Source of the DNA: Halothiobacillus sp.
Lineage (GTDB): Bacteria > Pseudomonadota > Gammaproteobacteria > Halothiobacillales > Halothiobacillaceae
Assembly (NCBI GenBank): GCA_024635755.1
Contig: JAGXIF010000036.1
Coordinates: forward strand, 119,787 to 183,786
Reading direction: 5' to 3'
Length of the DNA stretch: 64,000 nucleotides
In this document: positions 1 through 8,275 of the stretch, piece after piece
Numbering within the stretch: the first letter of the stretch is position 1
Layout: every line of letters starts with the position of its first letter
Made by a program: the position numbers and the translations under genes
The notes under the pieces: model-generated
Seen by the model: the letters and a program-made list of their open reading frames with translations, nothing else
The model's database searches: none
Told to the model about the DNA's origin: nothing

Positions 1-164
1 CGCTCGCGTGCCCCGCAGGCCAACACCCGCTGGCCGTTGAGCACGGCGGTGAGAATCACGCCGGCGGCCTCCAGCGCCTGGGGCGAGGTCTGCTCCAGCA
101 ACTGGCCGATCTCGGCCAGATCGTTGCCGATGCGTTGTTTCAGGCCGTCGAGAATCTGGCTCAT
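1..164 (-). CDS. diaA: SIS-domain protein, DiaA/GmhA-like (5' part only)
   Basis: About 54 N-terminal codons are visible before the gene leaves the window. The start MSQILDGLKQR and the stretch AVLNGQRVLACG resemble the opening helices and first strand of DiaA/GmhA-type SIS (sugar isomerase) proteins. In E. coli DiaA binds DnaA and promotes timely replication initiation. The call leans on position: lpoA, yraN and diaA follow each other on one strand, divergent from rsmI, as in E. coli. One oddity is that the loop usually reading CGNGGS reads CGARER here, so the sugar-phosphate site may be altered. The family is likely; whether it acts like DiaA or like a phosphoheptose isomerase cannot be judged from this fragment. 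Confidence 0.6.
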   Translation of the reverse strand, partial: MSQILDGLKQRIGNDLAEIGQLLEQTSPQALEAAGVILTAVLNGQRVLACGARE

Positions 165-229
165 GCGGGTTGTTTCCGTGGCGTCGTGCAAATGGTTTCG
201 GATCTCATCACTGGCGGATCATGACCCGG

Positions 230-652
230 TCAAAAGGCGTCGACCAGCCAGTCGATGTCCGCCGGACCGTCGTCGTCGGGGATGACCACGGCGATGACGT
301 CAAAGCGGCAATACATCGACTGCCAGCCGGCCTGTGAACCGACCAGCCGCTGGGCGGTTTCGCGGACCTTGGCGCATTTGTGTGCAGAGAGGCTCTCGGC
401 GGCCGTGACCAGGGCGCCCTGGCTGCGGGCGCGCACCTCGACGAACACCAGCGTGTCGCGCTCGCGCATGACCAGGTCGATCTCGCCGCGACCGGCGCGG
501 GCATTGGATTGCAGGTGCTGCAAGCCGGCCCGCTCTAGGTGGCGTCGCGCCAGCCGCTCGGCTTGTTGTCCGCGAGACTGTCGCGTTCCCGTCCAGGGTG
601 CCGGGCGCTTGTGCCACCACTGCTTGACGGTATCCATGCCGCTAGATGACAT
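230..652 (-). CDS. yraN: UPF0102 family protein YraN
   Basis: A 140-residue protein of the YraN/UPF0102 family, which has a restriction-endonuclease-like fold and no settled function. The family motifs are visible: G-E-I-D-L (about residues 56-60) and V-F-V-E-V-R (about 69-74), carrying the acidic residues and strand expected of this fold. It lies seven bases downstream of lpoA and upstream of the diaA-like gene, so the three probably form one operon. The first ATG is used; an internal Met at residue 6 is an alternative start. Confidence 0.88.
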   Translation of the reverse strand: MSSSGMDTVKQWWHKRPAPWTGTRQSRGQQAERLARRHLERAGLQHLQSNARAGRGEIDLVMRERDTLVFVEVRARSQGALVTAAESLSAHKCAKVRETAQRLVGSQAGWQSMYCRFDVIAVVIPDDDGPADIDWLVDAF

Positions 653-659
653 GACGGTC

Positions 660-2645
660 TTATTCCTCGCCTGCTTGCGATGAGGACGTTGCCGGCATTC
701 CGTCGTTTGCCGGCGTGGGCGGCTGGTTCATCTGGCTGGGGCTAACCAGGGATGCCGGCATCCCGGCGCCCCGGGCCGGCTCGATCGGCTGCAGCAATCC
801 GTTTCGGAACTGCCCCCAGCGGGGTTCGCGCTGAACTAGGCCGGTGGCCGTGACCGAGAGATCGCCGGTGAAGCCTGCGATCACTCCGCCGTTGAGCAGG
901 GTGTCGACCCGTGCCGCCATCAGCGCGGCGTCTGCACCGAAGGCGAAGAGCCGGGGCAGAGAGCCCGCCAGCTGGGCGCGCTCGTAGGGGCTGCGCAGGG
1001 GGTGGTCGGGGCCGGCGGTGCTCGCGAGCAGCAGGGGGGCGATGGGGATGATCACGCCATCCTTGTCCGCGTCACTGCGGGGGTCCCGGTTGCCCGAATA
1101 GGTCAGCCCCAGCGAATAGCGGGGCAGGTCCTCGGCGCCGAAATAGTCGAGTTGCGGCACCACCAGCGAGAGCTCGCTGCCACTGGCTGCGATGAAGATG
1201 GCGTCGATGTCATCGCGGATCCGGGGCTGAAATGGGCCGTCATTGTTGGAACGCACCCGCAGCAGGGATCGAAGCTCGGCCGTGAAATCCGTCTGGTCGC
1301 TCGCGAAGTTCCCCCTGTCGACAACCTCCCCGCCCTGCAGGCTGAATTCCTCGATGAACGCCGAACGGGCCCGTTGACCGAGCGGGCTGCTGGCGGCAAA
1401 AACCACGACTCGCCGATGCCCTTGGGTCCACATGCGTGCGGCGACAGCGGCCGCATCCTGTTCGGGAGGGAGGGAGTAGCTGATCACCCCTCGTGGCAGG
1501 GACGTGCCCTGCGTGGGCACATTGAGGGCGATGACGAGAGGGCCGTCGACAGGTAGGCTCGCCAGCGCGCCCATCTGTTCCTTGAGCAGCGGGCCGATGA
1601 TCACCGCAGCCCCGGCCCGCTGGGCCTGTTCAAGTGCCGCCTGGGCGCCCAGCTGGGTCGTGCCGGAATCGATGTGGATCAACTCGCGGTCCGGGGCGAT
1701 GGCCGCAGTCTCCCGAGTGTAATCGATCCCCTGGCGGATCTCACGGCTGATGGCGGCGTAGCGCCCGTCTGCTGGCAGCAGGACGGCAATCGGACCCGTC
1801 GCCCGAGGCGAGCGGATCGCGCGGATCGCCTTCTCCGTCGTCAGCATCTCGATAAAACCGCTCTGGACCGCCGGGTGGTTCGGGTTGCGGTCGATCCAGT
1901 CGTCGATTTGGCCCGGTTGCCGGCGGTAGGTCAAGGCGAGTTCGAACCAGCCGGAAAGGTCGGGCGCGACGGCCTGTTCGGCCTCACTCGCCAGGCGGTT
2001 GGCATCCAGCTGGGTGAGCAGATCCCATAGCCGGGCATGGTTCTGATCGAGCCAGGGACCGCTGAACTGATCGTCGACGGCCGTGTAATAGCGAATCGCG
2101 GCAAGCGGGTTGCCGGCCTCGGCGTTCAAGGCGCCGAGGAGCAGCAGCCGGCGGCGTTCGACGTCGATTCCCAAGGGCAGTGGCAGGTTGCGGATGGTGC
2201 GCATGGCCGCGTCACGCTCGCCCTGGCTCCATTGCCCCACGCCTCGGGCGATGTCCGCGCGGCGCCTGTCGATGCTCGTCCACAGCCCCTGCGAGTCCGC
2301 CTGCTGGTAGAGTTCGCGGGCCAGGGCCATCTCGTGGGCGTCGACGGTGGTTTCGATCGCCGCGAGTTGCTGTTCGGCACGCGCCGAGCCCGACAGTGTC
2401 CGGGAAAGATCCATGCGGGCCCGGGCGAGGGCGGCCGGGTCGGCCTGCTCGATCGCCTGATCGATCTGCGCCTGCGCCGCGGCCTGCTCGCTCTTGTCCG
2501 CCGAGGTGGGCATCTGGGCGCAGCCGGCGAGCAGGAGCATGCCGATGGCGGCCAGGCAAGCTGTCCGACCGGCCGTGGCGTAGAGATGCCGCCGTCGTGG
2601 GGTGATCTCGGGGATATCCCGGTGGGGGCGTTGACGTATCGACAT
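660..2645 (-). CDS. lpoA: LpoA-type outer membrane lipoprotein, PBP1A activator
   Basis: A 661-residue lipoprotein of the LpoA family. LpoA sits in the outer membrane and reaches through the periplasm to stimulate the peptidoglycan synthase PBP1A. The start at 2645 gives a basic N-terminus, a hydrophobic segment and a lipobox L-L-A-G-C with Cys42; a longer reading frame to 2864 would bury this signal and overlap rsmI. The N-terminal half is TPR-like and Ala/Gln-rich. The C-terminal half, beginning near the segment RATGPIAVLLP, looks like the periplasmic-binding-protein fold of the family. Length matches the usual ~670 residues. It leads the lpoA-yraN-diaA operon and is divergent from rsmI. 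Confidence 0.88.
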   Translation of the reverse strand: MSIRQRPHRDIPEITPRRRHLYATAGRTACLAAIGMLLLAGCAQMPTSADKSEQAAAQAQIDQAIEQADPAALARARMDLSRTLSGSARAEQQLAAIETTVDAHEMALARELYQQADSQGLWTSIDRRRADIARGVGQWSQGERDAAMRTIRNLPLPLGIDVERRRLLLLGALNAEAGNPLAAIRYYTAVDDQFSGPWLDQNHARLWDLLTQLDANRLASEAEQAVAPDLSGWFELALTYRRQPGQIDDWIDRNPNHPAVQSGFIEMLTTEKAIRAIRSPRATGPIAVLLPADGRYAAISREIRQGIDYTRETAAIAPDRELIHIDSGTTQLGAQAALEQAQRAGAAVIIGPLLKEQMGALASLPVDGPLVIALNVPTQGTSLPRGVISYSLPPEQDAAAVAARMWTQGHRRVVVFAASSPLGQRARSAFIEEFSLQGGEVVDRGNFASDQTDFTAELRSLLRVRSNNDGPFQPRIRDDIDAIFIAASGSELSLVVPQLDYFGAEDLPRYSLGLTYSGNRDPRSDADKDGVIIPIAPLLLASTAGPDHPLRSPYERAQLAGSLPRLFAFGADAALMAARVDTLLNGGVIAGFTGDLSVTATGLVQREPRWGQFRNGLLQPIEPARGAGMPASLVSPSQMNQPPTPANDGMPATSSSQAGEE

Positions 2646-2786
2646 GCAGTCCGTCTCCGGCATCTGTCCTGAGTGGGTGGTGCGCTCCCGGCCGGCGTGC
2701 AACATCGCCCGCGATAAATGCGGGGCAATGCGGCGGCAGGCGGGTCGGGTGGCCGATGACACAAATTGCAGAGTGAGTATAACCAA

Positions 2787-3701
2787 ATGTCCAGTCTGAA
2801 TGCGGGTGAGGGCGGCGAGAACGATGCGGTTGCGGCGCCGGGGCGTTGGGTGGAGCCGGGTCACCTTTACGTCGTGGCCACGCCGATCGGCAACCTAGCG
2901 GATATCACGGAGCGGGCCGCTTCGGTGTTGCGGGGTGTCGATCTGATCGCCTGCGAAGACACGCGCCATGCCCGGGTGCTGCTTGATCATCTGGGGGTGC
3001 GCAAGGAGCTGGTCGCGCTGCACGAGCACAATGAGCGCAGCCGCAGCCAGGCATTGCGCGATCGCCTGCTGGCGGGAACCTCGGCGGCGTTGATCAGCGA
3101 TGCCGGCACACCCGCCATTAGCGACCCGGGCCAGATTCTGGTCTCGGTGCTGGTCGAGGCCGGGGTGCCGGTGTCGCCGATTCCGGGTGCCTCGGCCGTC
3201 ATTGCCGCGCTGAGCGCTGCCGGGCTGCCCGCCCGACCGTTCTGGTTCGAAGGCTTCCTCCCCGCGCAGGGCAAGGGCCGGCGTGAGCGGCTGGATGCCT
3301 TGGCAAAGCTCGAGGCGACCCTGAGCTTCTACGAGGCGCCGCACCGGATTGTCAAAAGCATGGCGGACTGCCTAGATCGCCTAGGCGGTGAACGCCCGGC
3401 GGTGCTGGCGCGAGAGTTGACCAAGCGTTTCGAGCAAATCGCCTCGGGCACCCTGGCGAGCCTTTGCCGGCAATTGGAGGAGGGCGGCATCCCGGCCCGC
3501 GGCGAATTCGTGATCCTGGTCGCCCCCCCGCCGCCGGCCGCCTCGGCTAGCCCCGCCGGGGCGTCGGCCGATGCGTTGATCGACGCGCTAATCGAGGAAG
3601 GGGTCGCCCCCAAGACCATCGCCCGGGTGGTCTCGCGAACCACCGCGCTGTCCCGCAACCAGGTGTATGCGCAAGTGCTGTCTCGCCGAGCCTCCCATTG
3701 A
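2787..3701 (+). CDS. rsmI: 16S rRNA 2'-O-ribose C1402 methyltransferase
   Basis: A 304-residue RsmI. It uses S-adenosylmethionine to 2'-O-methylate C1402 in the decoding centre of 16S rRNA. The opening G-H-L-Y-V-V-A-T-P-I-G-N-L is the family signature, followed by C-E-D-T-R-H and S-D-A-G-T-P-A-I-S-D-P-G, both typical of the tetrapyrrole-methylase fold. The ATG at 2787 is preceded by GAGTGAG at a normal distance; an upstream TTG at 2766 is less likely. Divergent from lpoA, as in E. coli. The rnpB gene found next to rsmI in some relatives is absent. Confidence 0.93.
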   Translation: MSSLNAGEGGENDAVAAPGRWVEPGHLYVVATPIGNLADITERAASVLRGVDLIACEDTRHARVLLDHLGVRKELVALHEHNERSRSQALRDRLLAGTSAALISDAGTPAISDPGQILVSVLVEAGVPVSPIPGASAVIAALSAAGLPARPFWFEGFLPAQGKGRRERLDALAKLEATLSFYEAPHRIVKSMADCLDRLGGERPAVLARELTKRFEQIASGTLASLCRQLEEGGIPARGEFVILVAPPPPAASASPAGASADALIDALIEEGVAPKTIARVVSRTTALSRNQVYAQVLSRRASH

Positions 3702-3715
3702 GGTGGATGTAGGTA

Positions 3716-3731
3716 TGGCACGCTTGATGCA
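3716..3731 (+). promoter_or_regulatory. Sigma-54 (RpoN) type promoter
   Basis: TGGCACG-N5-TGCA, that is TGGCAC then the -12 GC, with the -24 GG and -12 GC doublets correctly spaced. It differs from the consensus TGGCACG-N4-TTGCA at one base. It lies in the only gap between rsmI and the diguanylate cyclase gene; transcription would start near 3743. Polar flagellar genes of many Gammaproteobacteria depend on RpoN with a FleQ-type activator, so this fits the neighbours. The activator gene is not in the window. Confidence 0.7.
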
Positions 3732-3799
3732 TTCCTTCGGTCAGCACTGTCGCGTCCGTCCATCGGGCGTGTCGGTAACGACATTCGAGGGGGTATCAG

Positions 3800-4732
3800 A
3801 TGGCCTATTACCAGACCTATGGCGAATCACTTTGTGGGCAGAGTCCTGCCGGGCTGAGCCCGTCGCTGCGGCGCAGGGTCTTGCCGTGTTCACCTGCCGA
3901 GATCAACGCGCGCCGGGACGCCCTGGTGGAATCGCTGCTGCGCTGCGTGAGTGTCTCGGCGGCGCTGGACGTGGCTCGCGAGCAGACCGAGGGGATGCTG
4001 GCGGTAACGTCAATTTCCTGGCAGCTTGGCGACGAGCGCTATGTCTGCAGCGAGGCATCGCCGTCGGACCACACCATTCCGGTCTCTCTGTCGCTGGACG
4101 AGCAGCCGTTCGGCCGCCTGCTGTTGCACAGCGCCCGCCCGGTCAACGAAGAGACGCTGGGCTGTATCCGTCGGATCCTCGACGTGATGGCCTACCCGCT
4201 GCGGAATCTTCGCCTGCTCAATCATGCCCTGATCGCCGCGGAGCACGATGGGCTGACGGGGCTGAAGAATCGCCGCGCTTTCGACATGCAACTGCAGGAG
4301 GCCTATGCCCGCGTCAGCCGTTACGGCGGGCAGGCGAGCCTTTTGATTCTCGACATGACCCGGTTCAAGGGCATCAACGACACCTACGGCCATGACGTCG
4401 GTGACCGGGCTTTGGTCAAGGTGGCCGAGGGGCTGACGCGCTGTATCCGGCAAACCGACAGCGCGTTCCGGCTGGGCGGGGACGAGTTTGCCGTGATTCT
4501 GCCGGAAACGCCGCGGCAAGGGGCCAGTCGTCTCAGCGACCGGCTGCTGGACTGGTTCGATCGGCACCCGTTGCCGGTCGGCGGCGGCGAGCTTCTGGTG
4601 CTGCGTGCACGAACCGGGGGGGCGCAGTGGCAGGAGGGCGAATCCCGCGAGGACTGGTTCCGCCATGCGGATCAGGCGCTCTATCGGAGTGGGGAGCCCA
4701 GTGGGCGTCGCGAACTGGGTCGGCTCGCTTGA
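3800..4732 (+). CDS. Diguanylate cyclase (GGDEF) with product-inhibition site
   Basis: A 310-residue soluble protein predicted to make cyclic di-GMP from two GTP. Residues 1-145 form an unassigned, possibly GAF-like input region. The GGDEF domain runs from D-G-L-T-G-L-K-N-R (150-158) to the end. Catalytic features are intact: Asp185 in L-D-M-T-R-F-K, Asn193 in I-N-D, and GGDEF at 226-230. R-Q-T-D at 217-220, five residues before GGDEF, is a canonical I-site for feedback inhibition by c-di-GMP. GAGGGGG precedes the ATG. A sigma-54-type promoter at 3716 and its place just before fliL suggest a role in the motile/sessile switch. Confidence 0.88.
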   Translation: MAYYQTYGESLCGQSPAGLSPSLRRRVLPCSPAEINARRDALVESLLRCVSVSAALDVAREQTEGMLAVTSISWQLGDERYVCSEASPSDHTIPVSLSLDEQPFGRLLLHSARPVNEETLGCIRRILDVMAYPLRNLRLLNHALIAAEHDGLTGLKNRRAFDMQLQEAYARVSRYGGQASLLILDMTRFKGINDTYGHDVGDRALVKVAEGLTRCIRQTDSAFRLGGDEFAVILPETPRQGASRLSDRLLDWFDRHPLPVGGGELLVLRARTGGAQWQEGESREDWFRHADQALYRSGEPSGRRELGRLA

Positions 4733-4872
4733 ACAGACGCGTCGAGCGCGACGGCTCGCGAGGAGATCACGCAAAGGATTGGCAATATCCGCTCAAAGGC
4801 GTGAGAATCGCGGTCATTTGCGCAATCCGCGGCCAATAACGGCCGGGGTCCGGAATAATCGAGGTAACGGTG

Positions 4873-5406
4873 ATGGCAGAGGCAGAAGGCGAAGAGACAA
4901 CCCCCGAGAAGAAGGGCGGCAACAAGTTGGTCGTGATCCTTCTCTCGGTGCTGATCGTGGTGATTCTGCTGGTTGCTGCGGTGGTGACGACCGTGCTGCT
5001 GACCGGCAACGACAAGGAATCGGCTGACGGCGAGCAGGCCACCGAGGAACAGGTGGCGGAAGAAGAGAAGCAAGCGCCCAAGGGGCCGCCGATCACCGTC
5101 TCCCTGGGTGAACCGATCACCGTCAACCTGAGCAAGCCCAACGACGCCAACGTGTTGCAGGTGAAGCTCGACATGGTCACCCGGGACCCCGAGGTCGAGG
5201 GAATGATCCAGGCGCAGCGCTCGCGGATCATAAACGACGTGATGCTGGTGCTCAGTGAAGTGGACGCCGCCGAACTGCGCAGCCGGGCCGGCAAGGAGGC
5301 CCTCCAGCAGACCCTGACCGACGAGCTCAATCGCATCCTCACCGAGGGCAGCGATCTGGAACAGCCGGTGGAAAACGTGTATTTCACCAAGCTCTTGATG
5401 CAGTGA
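4873..5406 (+). CDS. fliL: Flagellar basal body-associated protein FliL
   Basis: A 177-residue single-pass inner-membrane protein. FliL surrounds stators near the MS ring and supports torque generation. A charged cytoplasmic tip, one transmembrane helix (about residues 19-43), an acidic linker and the periplasmic FliL domain are visible; the C-terminus V-Y-F-T-K-L-L-M-Q is typical. ATG 4873 is chosen over the adjoining GTG at 4870 because GAGG lies eight bases upstream. It opens the fliLMNOPQR series; fliK, often just upstream, is not present here. Confidence 0.92.
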   Translation: MAEAEGEETTPEKKGGNKLVVILLSVLIVVILLVAAVVTTVLLTGNDKESADGEQATEEQVAEEEKQAPKGPPITVSLGEPITVNLSKPNDANVLQVKLDMVTRDPEVEGMIQAQRSRIINDVMLVLSEVDAAELRSRAGKEALQQTLTDELNRILTEGSDLEQPVENVYFTKLLMQ

Positions 5407-5460
5407 CAGCAGGCCGAGGGGCTTTTATCCACTCAGGGCGAAACAGGACGACAGGCGGTT

Positions 5461-6513
5461 ATGGCTGACGCAGACATCCTCTCCCAGGACGAGATCGACG
5501 CGCTTCTCAATGGCGTGGACGAGGGAGACGTCGAGACCGAACAAGGGGTGGGGGATCCCGACAAGGCGCAGTCCTACGACCTCACCACCCAGGAGCGGAT
5601 CGTTCGTGGCCGCCTGCCCACCCTGGAAATGCTCAACGAGCGCTTCGCCCGCAACCTGCGCATTCGCCTGGTCTCCATGCTGCGTCGCTCGGTCGAGATC
5701 ACGATCGAGGGCGTGGAGATGAACAAGTTCTCCGACTACATCCACACGCTGTTCGTGCCCACGTCGATGACTCTGATGCATGTCCGCCCGCTCAAGGGAC
5801 TGTGCATGTTCATGATGGAGTCGCGGCTGGTGTTCTCGCTGGTCGACAACTTCTTCGGCGGTTTCGGCATGCACGCCAAGATCGAGGGGCGTGATTTCAC
5901 CCCCACCGAGCTGCGCGTGATCAAGCGGGTGCTCGAGCAGGCGACCGAGGAGATGCAGAACTCCTGGGCGCCGATCTATCCGATCATGTTCGAGACGGTC
6001 AGCCATGAAATGAATCCGCAGCTGGCGAACATCGTCTCGGCCACCGAGGTGGTGGTGGTCTCCAGCTTCCGCATCGAGGTCGAGGGTGGTTCCGGCAAGT
6101 TCGATTTCGTGGTGCCCTACTCGATGGTCGAGCCGATTCGCGACCTGCTCGATGGCGGCATGCAGGGTGATCGGCTCGAGGTCGACGAGCGCTGGACCAA
6201 GGCTTTGAAGCGCGAGCTGGGTTTTGCCGAGGTCGATCTGACCGCGCAGCTGGCCGACGTGCGGATGTCGCTCAAGGACGTCGCCCAGATGGAAGTCGGC
6301 CAGGTGATTCCCTTTGAGATGCCCGGGTATTCGACTCTGGCCAGCGACGGCCTGCCGCTGTTTCACGGCAAGATGGGCGTCTACCAAGGCAACAAGGCGA
6401 TCCGGGTAGAAGAGCCGGTTCCCGAGCGACTGGAACGGGCCGCCCATCCCAACGAGATCCTGCGGGCGCAGATCCCGGGGGCCAAGCAATCAGGAGAGGA
6501 AGACAATGGCTGA
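5461..6513 (+). CDS. fliM: Flagellar motor switch protein FliM
   Basis: A 350-residue C-ring protein. The N-terminal segment L-S-Q-D-E-I-D-A-L-L-N-G (7-18) is the known docking peptide for phosphorylated CheY. The middle CheC-like domain contacts FliG and the C-terminal SpoA domain contacts FliN. Length matches the family. The gene overlaps fliN by eight bases, indicating translational coupling. Together with FliN it sets rotor direction in response to the CheY encoded at 15940. Confidence 0.96.
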   Translation: MADADILSQDEIDALLNGVDEGDVETEQGVGDPDKAQSYDLTTQERIVRGRLPTLEMLNERFARNLRIRLVSMLRRSVEITIEGVEMNKFSDYIHTLFVPTSMTLMHVRPLKGLCMFMMESRLVFSLVDNFFGGFGMHAKIEGRDFTPTELRVIKRVLEQATEEMQNSWAPIYPIMFETVSHEMNPQLANIVSATEVVVVSSFRIEVEGGSGKFDFVVPYSMVEPIRDLLDGGMQGDRLEVDERWTKALKRELGFAEVDLTAQLADVRMSLKDVAQMEVGQVIPFEMPGYSTLASDGLPLFHGKMGVYQGNKAIRVEEPVPERLERAAHPNEILRAQIPGAKQSGEEDNG

Positions 6514-6931
6514 AGAATCCGGCAAGCCGGCCGAGGACGATTGGGCTGCCGCCATGGCCGAGCAGGCCCAGACTGAGAGCGGGGGTGGCGGTGCCGATGC
6601 CGGCGCGGCCGACGATACGGTGCAGATGGAGCAATTCCAGAGCGGCAGTCCGCTCGATGAAGGCGAAAATCCCGTCAATTTCGACGTGATCATGGACGTG
6701 CCGGTCAACATCTCGATGGAGATCGGTCGCACCTCGATCAATATTCGCAACCTGCTGCAGCTCAACCAGGGCTCGATCGTGGAGCTTGATCGGCTCGCCG
6801 GCGAGCCGCTGGACGTGCTGGTCAATGGCACCCTGATCGCCCGCGGCGAGGTGGTCGTGGTCAACGAGAAGTTCGGCATCCGCCTGACCGACGTGATCAG
6901 CCCGGCCGAGCGTCTGCGCAAGCTCAGTTGA
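6506..6931 (+). CDS. fliN: Flagellar motor switch protein FliN
   Basis: A 141-residue FliN. An acidic, Gly/Ala-rich N-terminal third is followed by a SpoA domain (about residues 58-139) with the typical run R-T-S-I-N-I-R-N-L-L-Q-L and G-S-I-V-E-L-D. It completes the bottom of the C-ring with FliM and helps dock export substrates through FliH. The start overlaps the fliM end and its stop overlaps the fliO start, so the three are read as one coupled unit. Confidence 0.96.
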   Translation: MAEESGKPAEDDWAAAMAEQAQTESGGGGADAGAADDTVQMEQFQSGSPLDEGENPVNFDVIMDVPVNISMEIGRTSINIRNLLQLNQGSIVELDRLAGEPLDVLVNGTLIARGEVVVVNEKFGIRLTDVISPAERLRKLS

Positions 6932-7365
6932 TGGATATGCGTGCATTCATTGGGGCGGCGCTGCTGCTGTCGACCGCCCCGGTGCGGGCGGCCGAGGCCA
7001 TCGACCCGCTCGCGCCGGGCTACCTGCTCAAGCTGGTGGTCAGCCTGGTGCTGGTGCTGGTGCTGATGTTCGCGATCGTCTGGGTGATCAAGCGGGTGGG
7101 CCGGCTGGACGCCCGGGCCGGCAACTACCCGATGCATGTGCTCACCCAGATGTCGGTCGGCCCGCGCGAGCGCATTCTCCTGGTGGCCGTGGGCGACCGG
7201 CAGATGCTCGTGGGCGTGAGCCAGGGGGTGATCGAGTCGTTGGGCTGGGTCGACCCCCCGCTTGACCCGGTCAAGCGGGGCGAAGGCAACCCGAGTTTCA
7301 GCGAGGCCTTCCAGGACCAACTGGCGGCCCGCTTCGGCCGTCGCGGCAAAGGAGGGTCCGAATGA
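6931..7365 (+). CDS. fliO: Flagellar biosynthetic protein FliO
   Basis: A 144-residue membrane protein that aids assembly of the FliP ring during export-gate formation. It has a signal-like N-terminus ending in R-A-A-E-A, one strong transmembrane helix around residues 30-52, and the cytoplasmic FliO domain with [10 protein letters not shown]. The ATG at 6931 overlaps the fliN stop (TGATG); a second ATG at 6937 is possible. Its stop overlaps the fliP start by four bases. Confidence 0.88.
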   Translation: MDMRAFIGAALLLSTAPVRAAEAIDPLAPGYLLKLVVSLVLVLVLMFAIVWVIKRVGRLDARAGNYPMHVLTQMSVGPRERILLVAVGDRQMLVGVSQGVIESLGWVDPPLDPVKRGEGNPSFSEAFQDQLAARFGRRGKGGSE

Positions 7366-8123
7366 CGGCGAGGCGGTTCTGGGCCGGGGTGCTGCTGGCC
7401 CTGGGGTTGCTGTCGATCGGTCTGCCCGCCTGGGCCCAGACCGGCCTGCCCGCGGTGACCCTCACCCAGGGAGAGGGCGGGGAACAGCAGTACAGCCTGA
7501 CGCTGCAGATCCTGGCGTTGATGACGGTGCTCACGCTGCTGCCGTCGATGCTGCTGATGATGACCTCCTTCACTCGGATCATCATCGTGCTGGCCCTCCT
7601 GCGCCAAGCACTCGGCACGGTGCAGACGCCCTCGAACCAGATACTGCTGGGGCTGGCGTTGTTCCTGACGCTGTTCATCATGGCGCCGGTGTTCCAGACC
7701 GCCTACGACGAGGGCATCGGCCCGTACATGGCCGAGGAGATCGGCGCGATGGAGGCGATCGACCGCGCCGCGCAGCCGTTGCGCACCTTCATGCTCAACC
7801 AGACCCGCGAGACCGATATAGCCCTGTATCAGGAGATCGGTGACTACCCGGACTTCGAGACCCCGGCGGACGTCCCCCTGACGGTGCTGATGGCCGCCTT
7901 CGTCACCTCCGAACTCAAGACCGCCTTCCAGATCGGCTTTCTGATCTTCATTCCGTTTCTGATCATCGACCTGGTTGTCGCCTCGGTGTTGATGTCGATG
8001 GGCATGATGATGCTCTCGCCGATGATCGTCTCGCTGCCGTTCAAGATCATGTTGTTCGTGCTGGTTGACGGCTGGGCGCTCCTGATGGGAACGCTCGCGT
8101 CGAGCTTCTACATGGGAGGCTGA
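7362..8123 (+). CDS. fliP: Flagellar type III export gate protein FliP
   Basis: A 253-residue FliP with a cleavable signal peptide (about residues 1-25, ending P-A-W-A-Q) and four transmembrane helices. The central motif [14 protein letters not shown] is diagnostic. Five FliP copies with FliQ and FliR build the core of the export gate inside the MS ring. The start overlaps fliO by ATGA. GGAGG at 8116 would have served the next gene, fliQ, before an element inserted after the stop codon. Confidence 0.96.
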   Translation: MTARRFWAGVLLALGLLSIGLPAWAQTGLPAVTLTQGEGGEQQYSLTLQILALMTVLTLLPSMLLMMTSFTRIIIVLALLRQALGTVQTPSNQILLGLALFLTLFIMAPVFQTAYDEGIGPYMAEEIGAMEAIDRAAQPLRTFMLNQTRETDIALYQEIGDYPDFETPADVPLTVLMAAFVTSELKTAFQIGFLIFIPFLIIDLVVASVLMSMGMMMLSPMIVSLPFKIMLFVLVDGWALLMGTLASSFYMGG

Positions 8124-8125
8124 CC

Positions 8126-8275
8126 ATGAGGACACCTCGAAAAACCTGTTGCGCCACCCGATTGCTGCGTCACGTGCTCGCTCGCTCCTCTCCTATCTGC
8201 TCGATATGTCTCGTCGCTCGCTGCGCGGCTCTTTGCACTCGGGCGGCTCACGACGATTTTTCGAGGTGCCCATGA
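8126..8275 (+). other. Possible 49-codon leader ORF across the inserted element
   Basis: The ancestral fliQ ATG at 8126 still has its GGAGG ribosome binding site at 8116. Read from there, the element stays open for 49 codons (MRTPRKTCCATRL...) and stops with TGA at 8273-8275, which overlaps the present fliQ ATG as ATGA. Ribosomes using the old site could therefore reinitiate at fliQ. The peptide is Cys/Arg-rich, has no family likeness, and is probably not a functional protein. Confidence 0.4.
8263..8266 (+). promoter_or_regulatory. Ribosome binding site of fliQ supplied by the element's end
   Basis: GAGG sits in the right terminal inverted repeat and ends five bases before the fliQ ATG at 8272. 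It is the only Shine-Dalgarno-like sequence close to the present start, so the element probably replaced the displaced original site. Confidence 0.55.

Noticed and set aside
3702..3799. Possible RNase P RNA gene next to rsmI, as in some Gammaproteobacteria
   Set aside because: The gap is only about 100 bases and contains a sigma-54-type promoter; no RNase P RNA motifs are present.
4780..4795. Sigma-54-like TTGGCAATATCCGC before fliL
   Set aside because: The GG and GC doublets are two bases too close for RpoN. A weak sigma-28 -10-like GCCAATAA at 4832 also lacks a -35.
8149..8271. N-terminal extension of FliQ starting at 8149
   Set aside because: The extra codons lie within the MITE-like element and have no FliQ likeness; standard FliQ length is 89 residues.
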